From Pseudomonadota bacterium (lineage in GTDB: Bacteria; Pseudomonadota; Alphaproteobacteria; Sphingomonadales; Sphingomonadaceae): DNA of 5,992 nucleotides. This document shows positions 1-5,956 of this stretch, one piece after another; the stretch's first letter is position 1; every line of letters begins with the position of its first letter. The DNA is taken from NCBI GenBank assembly GCA_023417515.1, contig JAEZFL010000094.1, forward strand, positions 1 through 5,992, read 5' to 3'. Position numbers and translations under genes: made by a program. A model generated the notes under the pieces. It did not search any database. It worked only from the letters and a program-made list of their open reading frames with translations, and was not told the origin of the DNA.

Positions 1-7
1 CCCCTTG

Positions 8-33
8 ATCCCCTCCCCTGAAGGGGAGGGGAT
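8..33 (-). repeat. GC-rich hairpin repeat, copy 1, downstream of the Xaa-Pro aminopeptidase gene
   Basis: This is a perfect inverted repeat with an 11-bp stem and a 4-nt loop. Read in the sense of the leftward gene, the core is CCCCTCCCC, loop TTCA, then GGGGAGGGG, extended by an A-T and a T-A pair at the base. It starts 9 nt past the stop codon of that gene, where a transcription terminator or mRNA 3'-end stabilising hairpin would sit. No T-run follows it, so it is not a canonical intrinsic terminator. A second copy with the same loop lies at the other end of the window in the opposite orientation, which supports a dispersed palindromic repeat. The hairpin is seen directly; its role is inferred. 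Confidence 0.6.
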
Positions 34-42
34 GATGCGGGC

Positions 43-1839
43 TCACCCGATCGGACGGCATTGCTCCTCGAGCCAGGCTTTGGCGTCGCCGTCGAGCTGC
101 GGGGCGATCAAGTCCCGGACCTGGGCGTGGTAGGAGTCGAGCCAGTCGCGCTGGCGCGGCGACAGCATCTCCGGAACGATCAGATTGCGGTCGATGGGGG
201 CGAAGGTGAGAGTCTCGAAGGTGAGGACGTCCTTCTCGGCGCCTTCGACCGCGGTGGGCACGACCAGCACGAGATTCTCGATGCGGATGCCGTAGGCGCC
301 AGCCTTGTAGTAACCGGGCTCGTTGGAGAGGATCATGCCCGCCCGGAGCGGCTCGTCGCCGCCCGACTGGCTGGAGCCGACGAAGCTGATCCGCTGCGGC
401 CCTTCATGGACCGACAGGAAGGAGCCGACGCCGTGCCCGGTACCGTGGGCGTAATCGAGGCCGGCTTCCCACAAAGGCCGGCGCGCGAAGCTGTCGAGCT
501 GGCTGCCGCGAGTCCCTTCCGGGAAGACCGCCGTGGCGAGGTCGATATGGCCCTGGAGAACGCGGGTGAAGCGGTCGCGCATCTCCTGCGTCGGCTCGCC
601 GATCGCCAGCGTGCGGGTCACGTCGGTGGTGCCGTCGGCATATTGGCCGCCGGAATCGACGAGATAGAGCGAGTTCATCTCGAGCGGCCGGTTGGTCTCC
701 TCGGTCGCGCGATAGTGGATGACGGCGCCGTTCGGGCCGGCGCCGGAGATGGTGTCGAAGCTCAGGTCCTTGAGGACTCCGCTCGCCTCGCGGAACTCCT
801 GGAGCTTTGCGACGGCCTTGAGCTCGTCGATGCCGCCCTTGGGCGCCTCGGTCGCGATCCAGTGAAGGAAGCGCACGAGGGCCGCGCCGTCGCGGGCCTG
901 GGCCGCCTTGTGGCCGGCAATCTCGACCTCGTTCTTGATCGCCTTGGGAAGCACCGCCGGGTCGCGCCTGGCGAGGACCCGGGCGCCGGCCTGCTCCAGC
1001 GCCGCCTGGATCGCCGCGACCGAGCGCTCGGGATCGACGACGATGGTCTTGCCGGCGAGGGTGCGAAGGTGGCCCTCGAACGCGCTTCGCTCGTGAAGGC
1101 GGACGCCGTTGCCGAGATGCTGGCGGACATCCTCGCCGACCTTCTCGCCGGCGACGAACAGGTCGGCGGTGCCGTCGGAATTGACGATCGCGAAAGCGAG
1201 GGCGACCGGGGTGCGCGACACGTCCTGGCCGCGCACGTTGAAGGTCCAGGCAATCGAATCGAGCGCGGCGAGGACGGCGCCGTCGGCCTTCTGCCCGGCG
1301 AGCCATTCGGCCATGTCCTGGCGCTTCGCCGCGGACGACTTGCCGGCATATTGATCGCCATGGACGACGAGCTTTGCGCGCGACGGCTCGGGGCGGTCGC
1401 TCCACACTGCGTCGATCGGGTTGCGGGCGACGGCGACCAGCTCGGCGCCCTTCTCGGCCAGCGCCGCGCTCGCCTTCTGGACCCAGTCATGGGTGTGGAG
1501 CCAGGGATCGTAGCCGATGCGGCCGCCCTTCGGCGCGTGCTTGGACAGCCATTCGGCGATGCTGGTCTGCGGCACCGACTGGTAGCTCCAATGGTCGGGA
1601 TCGACCTGGTCGCGGACCTGGAGGGTGTAGCGGCCGTCGACGAAGATCGCCGCCTCCTCGGGCAGGACCACCGCGGCGCCGGCCGAGCCGTCGAAGCCGG
1701 TCAGCCAGGCGAGCCGCTGCGCATAGGAGCCGACATATTCGCTCATATGCTCGTCGGTGAGCGGCACGACGAAGCCGTCGAGGCGGTCGGATTTCAGCTG
1801 TTCGCGGAGGGCTGCGAGGCGGTCGGCATGAGAAGACAT
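43..1839 (-). CDS. Xaa-Pro aminopeptidase (aminopeptidase P, family M24B, long three-domain form)
   Basis: The 598-residue product should remove an N-terminal residue that precedes proline, using a dinuclear metal centre (usually Mn2+). It resembles the long XPNPEP1-type enzymes (about 600 residues) rather than the roughly 440-residue E. coli PepP. Residues ~5-150 form a first creatinase-like N-domain. A second follows at ~160-300, containing DSIAWTFNVRGQDV. The pita-bread catalytic domain spans ~305-535, and a short C-terminal M24_C-type tail runs from ~540. The five expected metal ligands are present: D395 and D406 (11 apart, the latter in TTDVTRT), H469 (HGTGHGVG), E507 (NEPGYY) and E521 (GIRIEN). 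The accessory histidines H375 and H478 are also in place. There is no signal peptide, so it is probably cytosolic. The ATG at 1839 has a GGAAAG element 7 nt upstream and matches the family N-terminus. It is transcribed divergently from the serine peptidase gene. Family assignment is firm; the natural substrates are unknown. Confidence 0.96.
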   Translation of the reverse strand: MSSHADRLAALREQLKSDRLDGFVVPLTDEHMSEYVGSYAQRLAWLTGFDGSAGAAVVLPEEAAIFVDGRYTLQVRDQVDPDHWSYQSVPQTSIAEWLSKHAPKGGRIGYDPWLHTHDWVQKASAALAEKGAELVAVARNPIDAVWSDRPEPSRAKLVVHGDQYAGKSSAAKRQDMAEWLAGQKADGAVLAALDSIAWTFNVRGQDVSRTPVALAFAIVNSDGTADLFVAGEKVGEDVRQHLGNGVRLHERSAFEGHLRTLAGKTIVVDPERSVAAIQAALEQAGARVLARRDPAVLPKAIKNEVEIAGHKAAQARDGAALVRFLHWIATEAPKGGIDELKAVAKLQEFREASGVLKDLSFDTISGAGPNGAVIHYRATEETNRPLEMNSLYLVDSGGQYADGTTDVTRTLAIGEPTQEMRDRFTRVLQGHIDLATAVFPEGTRGSQLDSFARRPLWEAGLDYAHGTGHGVGSFLSVHEGPQRISFVGSSQSGGDEPLRAGMILSNEPGYYKAGAYGIRIENLVLVVPTAVEGAEKDVLTFETLTFAPIDRNLIVPEMLSPRQRDWLDSYHAQVRDLIAPQLDGDAKAWLEEQCRPIG

Positions 1840-1846
1840 GATGAGG

Positions 1847-1852
1847 CTTTCC
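1847..1852 (-). promoter_or_regulatory. Ribosome binding site of the Xaa-Pro aminopeptidase gene
   Basis: On the minus strand the sequence GGAAAG lies 7 nt before the ATG at 1839. It is a partial but well-spaced Shine-Dalgarno match and supports that start codon. Confidence 0.55.
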
Positions 1853-1918
1853 GAAACGATCGTCTTGGCTCTAATTATGCTTTGTCACACCCGAGCGCCA
1901 CCCCGGCGCCGGCCCTGC

Positions 1919-1925
1919 GAAGGAG
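1919..1925 (+). promoter_or_regulatory. Ribosome binding site of the oligopeptidase gene
   Basis: GAAGGAG, a near-consensus Shine-Dalgarno sequence, lies 7 nt before the ATG at 1933. It is the strongest ribosome binding site in the window. It decides the start, because the same reading frame stays open far upstream across the antisense of the neighbouring gene. Confidence 0.85.
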
Positions 1926-1932
1926 CCGTTCT

Positions 1933-1989
1933 ATGCGCCTGGCGTTTGCCGCCTTGCTTGTTGCCGCCGCCCCCGCACTCGCGTCGGCG
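1933..1989 (+). other. Predicted Sec signal peptide of the oligopeptidase
   Basis: The first 19 residues have one arginine at position 2, then a hydrophobic Ala/Leu/Val stretch (3-16) and an A-S-A cleavage motif before Q20. There is no cysteine, so signal peptidase I processing is expected. A Pro/Ala-rich linker follows before the conserved domain. Confidence 0.75.
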
Positions 1990-4107
1990 CAGCCGGCCGC
2001 CGCACCGACCAATCGAGGAACGATGAACCAGATTGCCCAGCTTCCGCAGCCGCCCCGCGCCGAGCAGCGTCCCCACAGCTACGAGCGCCACGGCGTGCGG
2101 ATCGAGGACCCGTACAACTGGCTTCGCGACCCGGGCTATCCGACCGTCGACGACGAGGACGTGCTCAATTACCTGCGCGCCGAGAATAGCTATTTCGAAG
2201 CGGCGATGGCGCCGCACCAGGGGCTGATCGAGACCCTGTTCCAGGAGATGCGCGGGCGCATTCCCGAGGACGACAGCTCGGTCCCGGTGCGCGACGGCGC
2301 CTATGAATATTGGTGGGCGTTCCAGCCGGGCGCTCAATATCGCACCTGGTATCGCCGGCCTGCCGCGGGCGGCGCCGAGACGGTGATCTTCGACGAGCCG
2401 CGCGAGGCCGAGGGCAAGCAATATTTCCGCCTGGGCGCGATGGAGGTGAGCCCGGACGGCCGCTACGCCGCGATCCTGGTCGACGACGACGGCTCCGAGC
2501 GATTCCAGCTCAAGATACGCGACCTCACCACCGGCCAGGACATCGAGACGGTGACCGAGGTCGGGATCGGCCAGCCGGTGTGGACCGCCGACAGCCGCGG
2601 CGTCGTGTTCACCGAGGTCAACGACAATTGGCGCAGCTACCGCGCCCGCCTTCACCGGCTCGGCGAGCCGGTCGCCAACGACCGCACCCTCTACGAGGAG
2701 ACCCAGAACGTCGCCTTCACGGTCGGCGTCGGCCACACGCAGGACCGCAAGTACATCCTCATCTCGACCGGCGAGAACACCTCGAACGAGGTCTATCTCG
2801 TCCCGGCCGACAACCCGACCGCGACACCGGTTTTGATGGCGGCGCGCCGCCCGAACATCCAGTACAGCGTCGATTCCGCCCACGACAAATTGTGGATCCT
2901 CACCAACGACGAGCATGTGAATTTTCGACTTGCCGAGGCCTCTCCAGCGCTGCCGGGCGAGTGGCGGACGGTGATCGGCGGATCGGACGAGGTCTATCTG
3001 CGCGGCTTCACCTCGTTCCGCGACCATCTCGTCATCCAGGAGCGCGTCAACGGCCTCGATCAGGTTCGGCTGCGCTCCTATGACGGCCAGGAGGAGCGGA
3101 TCCCGTTCCAGGAGGCGAGCTATACGGTCGGCCTCGGCGCCAATCCCGAATATGCGCCGGCCGCCTATCGCTTAAGCTACAGCTCGATGGTCACTCCGCC
3201 GACCGTCTATGATTATCACCCGGACGAGAGCCGGCTCGAGACCCGCAAGGTCCAGCAGATCCCGTCGGGCTACGATCCGTCCCAATACGTGACCGAGCGG
3301 CTGATGGTGCCGACTCGCGACGGCCGCCAGGTGCCGGTGTCGATCGTCTATCGCCGCGGCTTCGAGCGCAACGGCCAGGGCCGGGTCTTCCTCTACGCAT
3401 ACGGCGCCTACGGCATCGCCATGCCGCCGAGCTTCAACACCAACCGCTTCAGCCTCTTGGACCGCGGCTACGCCTTCGCCATCGCCCACATCCGCGGCGG
3501 GGACGACATGGGCTACCAATGGTATCTGGACGGCAAGCTCGACCGGCGCACCAACACGTTCAACGACTTCGTCGACGCCGCCCGCGGCCTCATCGCCAAC
3601 AATTACACCCAGGCCGGGCGGATCGCGATCCAGGGCGGCTCGGCCGGCGGCGAGCTGATGGGCGCGGTGGTCAACAGCGATCCCGAGCTGTGGGGCGCGG
3701 TGGTCGCCGACGTGCCGTTCGTCGACGTCGTCAACACCATGCTCGACGACACCTTGCCGCTGACTCCGGGCGAGTGGAACGAGTGGGGCAACCCGATCAC
3801 CGACGCCCAAGCGTTCCGCTACATGCTGAGCTACTCGCCTTACGACAATGTCCGGCGCCAGGCCTATCCGCCGATGCTGATCACCGGCGGCCTCAACGAC
3901 CCACGCGTGACCTATTGGGAGCCGGCCAAGTGGAACGCGCGGCTCCGCGAGATGCGCACCGACGACAACCTGCAGCTCATGAAGATCAACATGGGCGCGG
4001 GCCATGGCGGCCAGTCGGGCCGCTGGACCCGCCTCCGCGAGGTCGCCGAGGCCTATGCCTTCATGCTGACCCAGAATGGCGGGGCAGACGTCCAGCCGGC
4101 GCGCTGA
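1933..4107 (+). CDS. ptrB: Exported oligopeptidase B-like serine peptidase (prolyl oligopeptidase family S9A)
   Basis: The 724-residue product is a serine oligopeptidase that should cut short peptides, typically after Arg or Lys in this subfamily. Residues 1-19 look like a Sec signal peptide ending ALASA before Q20, predicting a periplasmic or secreted enzyme. E. coli PtrB (about 686 residues) has none. DPYNWLRD (59-66) is the family's N-terminal signature. A seven-bladed propeller occupies ~115-440, and the alpha/beta-hydrolase domain ~446-724. The catalytic triad is S570 (GGSAGG), D656 (GGLNDPRV) and H691 (GAGHGG). Spacing matches E. coli PtrB (S532/D617/H652, from memory). The S1 acidic residue expected in GEWNEWGNP is present (E614). 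Other subsite positions differ, as described in the findings. A strong ribosome binding site fixes the ATG at 1933, and an in-frame ATG at 2023 is a possible second start. The gene heads an apparent three-gene transcription unit. Family is certain; the oligopeptidase B subfamily is likely; substrates are unknown. Confidence 0.95.
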   Translation: MRLAFAALLVAAAPALASAQPAAAPTNRGTMNQIAQLPQPPRAEQRPHSYERHGVRIEDPYNWLRDPGYPTVDDEDVLNYLRAENSYFEAAMAPHQGLIETLFQEMRGRIPEDDSSVPVRDGAYEYWWAFQPGAQYRTWYRRPAAGGAETVIFDEPREAEGKQYFRLGAMEVSPDGRYAAILVDDDGSERFQLKIRDLTTGQDIETVTEVGIGQPVWTADSRGVVFTEVNDNWRSYRARLHRLGEPVANDRTLYEETQNVAFTVGVGHTQDRKYILISTGENTSNEVYLVPADNPTATPVLMAARRPNIQYSVDSAHDKLWILTNDEHVNFRLAEASPALPGEWRTVIGGSDEVYLRGFTSFRDHLVIQERVNGLDQVRLRSYDGQEERIPFQEASYTVGLGANPEYAPAAYRLSYSSMVTPPTVYDYHPDESRLETRKVQQIPSGYDPSQYVTERLMVPTRDGRQVPVSIVYRRGFERNGQGRVFLYAYGAYGIAMPPSFNTNRFSLLDRGYAFAIAHIRGGDDMGYQWYLDGKLDRRTNTFNDFVDAARGLIANNYTQAGRIAIQGGSAGGELMGAVVNSDPELWGAVVADVPFVDVVNTMLDDTLPLTPGEWNEWGNPITDAQAFRYMLSYSPYDNVRRQAYPPMLITGGLNDPRVTYWEPAKWNARLREMRTDDNLQLMKINMGAGHGGQSGRWTRLREVAEAYAFMLTQNGGADVQPAR
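2015..2025 (+). promoter_or_regulatory. Possible internal translation start (M31) of the oligopeptidase
   Basis: GAGGAA at 2015-2020 sits immediately ahead of an in-frame ATG at 2023-2025. The GAGG core is 4 nt from the codon, which is short. Starting here would give a 694-residue protein without the signal peptide, close to the length of cytosolic PtrB. The upstream start has the better ribosome binding site, so this is at most an alternative. Confidence 0.25.
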
Positions 4108-5521
4108 ACCGGTGATCCGCGCATTGCTCCTCGGCGTCCTGGCCGCGCTGCCGGGATGCGCGGGGACGTCGGCCCATGTCGCTCCGGCCGCTGTCGAACC
4201 GCAACCGGTCGCCGTCACGGTGAGCCGCGATGGCGACGCGTGGACGGCGGAATATCGATTCCCACGTGCCGCCCCGGTCTGGGCGTTCATCCGTTCCGCC
4301 AATGCGGAGGCGACCGGCCGATCATGGCGGGCCGCGAGTTGGACCGTGGAGACGCCGGGCGTGAGGCTGGAGCGGATCGGTCGCTATGACACGCTGGTTG
4401 CGGAAGGCGGCAATGTCCCATCACTCGTTCGCATCCGTTTCACCCCTTTCACCGACGAATTGCGGTCGGACTATGTGCCGGCGCTTGCTCTCGGCGGCGG
4501 CGGCGTGGCCCTGTTCGACGACCATTTCCTCGTCTTCTCGGCGCCACGCGCCGTCGTTGCGGAGTTGCCGGTGGACTTCACCGGGCATCCGGTCGAGGAC
4601 AGCGGCACCAGAGTGACGTTCCGCGACACCGCCGGGCCGCTGCTTCACAGGGGCCGCCGCTCGCCCGAGGTGACGACCCGGAATTCGAACTCCTACATCC
4701 TGTTCGGCGCCCGCGATCCGATCGTCACCGAGGCGATGGCGGCGGTGATCGATCCCGCCCTGCCCGGCTGGCTGGGGGATGCCCTACGCGAGCTGACGCC
4801 GGCGATCCTGTCACGCTATGCTGCAGAGCTCGGCCCAGCGCCCGGCGGCCCGCCCACCTTGCTCGCGAGCTGGGCCGGCCCCACGCCCGGACGCGCCAGC
4901 ATGAACGGCGGAGTCGTGCCGGGCACGATGATCATGCGCTTCGACGGGGAGGGCATCGTCGAGCGCAATCCCGAGATGATCAACCTCGTCCGCTGGTTCA
5001 TCGCGCATGAGGGATCGCATTTCTGGCTAGGTCAGGCGGTGCGCTACGAGCGGTCGCGCGACTCCTGGATGCTGGAAGGCGGCGCCGACCTGCTCGCGAT
5101 CCGCACCGTGCAGGCGCTCGATCCGGCCTATGACTGGGAAGGCGAGATCAACCGGGCGCTCCGCGACTGCGCCCGGCTCACCGAGAATCGCGGCGTCGCG
5201 AGCGCCGAGGACCGCGGCGAGAATCGCGCTTATTATGCGTGCGGGGCCATTTTCGCCCTGGTCGCCGAGGCGAAGTCCGGACGGCCGTTCAGCACCTTCG
5301 TTCGCGGCCTCGTCGACTCCAACCGGGCCGACGGGGTCTTGACCCGCGACGAGTGGCTCGACGCCCTCGACGCTGTGGCCGGCGAGCCTGCAATTCGCGC
5401 GGACATCGAAACTCTGCTCGACCGGGGCGCGCCCCAGCCCAAGCCAGCCCTTGCTGCCCTGCTTCGCCGCGCCGGCATCGCGCATACCGTCGGCGAGGAC
5501 GGCATGCCGCGCCTGCAATGA
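4076..5521 (+). CDS. Putative lipoprotein metallopeptidase, M1-like gluzincin, function unknown
   Basis: I do not recognise a named gene. The 481-residue product (469 if it starts at GTG 4112) begins with a hydrophobic signal, ALLLGVLAALPGC. It suggests lipoprotein processing at C28, although Pro at -2 is atypical for a lipobox. Residues ~45-230 look beta-rich without a known motif, like the N-terminal part of M1 peptidases. The C-terminal half holds a full zinc signature: HEGSH (311-315), then exactly 18 residues to E334 in LEGGAD. This is the HEXXH-X18-E pattern of family M1. YACG at 387-390 fits the M1 transition-state tyrosine. In place of GAMEN there is ASMNG (274-278), lacking the glutamate that binds a free N-terminus. 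A zinc peptidase in the periplasm or outer membrane is therefore likely, possibly not an aminopeptidase. The ATG overlaps the upstream gene by 32 bp; the GTG lies 4 nt past its stop. Neither start has a clear ribosome binding site, so coupling is likely. Confidence 0.85.
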   Translation: MAGQTSSRRAEPVIRALLLGVLAALPGCAGTSAHVAPAAVEPQPVAVTVSRDGDAWTAEYRFPRAAPVWAFIRSANAEATGRSWRAASWTVETPGVRLERIGRYDTLVAEGGNVPSLVRIRFTPFTDELRSDYVPALALGGGGVALFDDHFLVFSAPRAVVAELPVDFTGHPVEDSGTRVTFRDTAGPLLHRGRRSPEVTTRNSNSYILFGARDPIVTEAMAAVIDPALPGWLGDALRELTPAILSRYAAELGPAPGGPPTLLASWAGPTPGRASMNGGVVPGTMIMRFDGEGIVERNPEMINLVRWFIAHEGSHFWLGQAVRYERSRDSWMLEGGADLLAIRTVQALDPAYDWEGEINRALRDCARLTENRGVASAEDRGENRAYYACGAIFALVAEAKSGRPFSTFVRGLVDSNRADGVLTRDEWLDALDAVAGEPAIRADIETLLDRGAPQPKPALAALLRRAGIAHTVGEDGMPRLQ

Positions 5522-5916
5522 AGGCGTTCGAGCGGGTCTTCACCGCGGCGGCGGCGGACATCGACGAGCTCGGCCACGTCAACAATGCGATGTGGGTGCG
5601 CTGGATCCAGGATGTCGCCACCGCCCATTGGCGCGCCGCGGCCGATCCGGTCCATGTCGACGCCTATATCTGGGTCGTGGTCCGGCATGAGATCGACTAT
5701 CTGCGCCCGCTTCACGAGGGCGAGAGCGTCACCGCCCGAACCTGGGTCGCGGAGCCGCCGCGGGGCGCGCGCTTCGACCGGCTGATGGCCTTCACCGGCG
5801 CGGATGGCAAGGACCATGTCCGCGCCCGCACGACCTGGGCGATGATCGACAAGGCGACAGGGCGGCCGGCGCGGGTGCCGCGCGAGGTGGTGAACACGTT
5901 TCTTCCCGCGAGCTGA
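5518..5916 (+). CDS. Acyl-CoA thioesterase, 4HBT hotdog-fold family (YbgC/FcbC-like)
   Basis: The 132-residue product is a single hotdog domain, the normal size for the 4-hydroxybenzoyl-CoA thioesterase family, whose members hydrolyse acyl- or aroyl-CoA thioesters in the cytosol as oligomers. The active-site signature lies at 14-26 (DIDELGHVNNAMW). D16 is the likely catalytic Asp, followed by G19-H20 and N22-N23 at the start of the hotdog helix (WVRWIQDVATAHW). The middle segment (HEIDYLRPLHEGESV, then RTWV) matches the family's central strands. There is no signal peptide or membrane segment. The start codon overlaps the upstream stop as ATGA, and no ribosome binding site is visible at normal spacing, so translation probably depends on reinitiation after the metallopeptidase gene. 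The acyl substrate cannot be told from sequence, and no neighbouring gene points to a CoA pathway. Confidence 0.93.
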   Translation: MKAFERVFTAAAADIDELGHVNNAMWVRWIQDVATAHWRAAADPVHVDAYIWVVVRHEIDYLRPLHEGESVTARTWVAEPPRGARFDRLMAFTGADGKDHVRARTTWAMIDKATGRPARVPREVVNTFLPAS

Positions 5917-5930
5917 GCTGGGCGGATATT

Positions 5931-5956
5931 AGCCCCTCCTCTTCAGAGGAGGGGTT
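5931..5956 (+). repeat. GC-rich hairpin repeat, copy 2, downstream of the thioesterase gene
   Basis: This perfect inverted repeat reads CCCCTCCTC, loop TTCA, then GAGGAGGGG (5933-5954). The base is extended by a G-T and an A-T pair. It begins 14 nt after the thioesterase stop codon, where the three-gene unit would end. It is followed by TTGGGG rather than a T-run, so any terminator role is non-canonical. It has the same architecture and loop as the hairpin at 8-33 but faces the other way. Related G-rich hairpin repeats are, from memory, common between sphingomonad genes. The structure is seen directly; its function is inferred. Confidence 0.6.

Larger units (their letters stand above)
1840..1932. 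promoter_or_regulatory. Divergent intergenic region, probable back-to-back promoters
   Basis: These 93 bp separate two divergent genes, so promoters for both directions are expected here. The only AT-rich patch is around 1871-1884. On the minus strand it contains CATAAT (plus 1874-1879), a 5/6 match to a -10 box. The best -35 at suitable spacing is only GTGGCG (plus 1896-1901, 16-bp spacer). On the plus strand TTGGCT (1865-1870) and TTGTCA (1882-1887) resemble -35 boxes, but no convincing -10 follows either. TAATTA (1872-1877) and CCGGCGCCGG (1903-1912) are perfect palindromes. The second lies just ahead of the plus-strand ribosome binding site, and either could bind a regulator or fold. Promoter positions are tentative. 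Confidence 0.4.

Noticed and set aside
1865..1893. Plus-strand promoter built on TTGGCT as the -35 box
   Set aside because: The expected -10 position (about 1888-1893) reads CACCCG, which is not a -10 box. No confident promoter can be assigned on this strand.
61..1932. A very long open plus-strand frame running antisense to the Xaa-Pro aminopeptidase gene and continuing into the oligopeptidase, which could read as a 1348-residue fusion
   Set aside because: The frame is codon-aligned with the antisense gene, so a stop would need TTA, CTA or TCA codons there, which this GC-rich genome avoids. Its translation is Gly/Arg/Asp-rich without motifs. The real start at 1933 has a strong ribosome binding site followed by a signal peptide.
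1885..3027. Long minus-strand open frame opposite the oligopeptidase (another at 3172-4302)
   Set aside because: The translations are low-complexity with no family motifs and lie opposite a well-conserved serine peptidase. They are codon-bias shadows.
3600..3800. Possible frameshift or truncation in the oligopeptidase catalytic domain
   Set aside because: The frame is continuous, and the catalytic Ser, Asp and His occur at the family's normal spacing to a normal C-terminus.
5233..5817. Minus-strand open frames opposite the metallopeptidase end and the thioesterase
   Set aside because: Both plus-strand genes here have clear motifs. The minus-strand translations show none and have no ribosome binding site.
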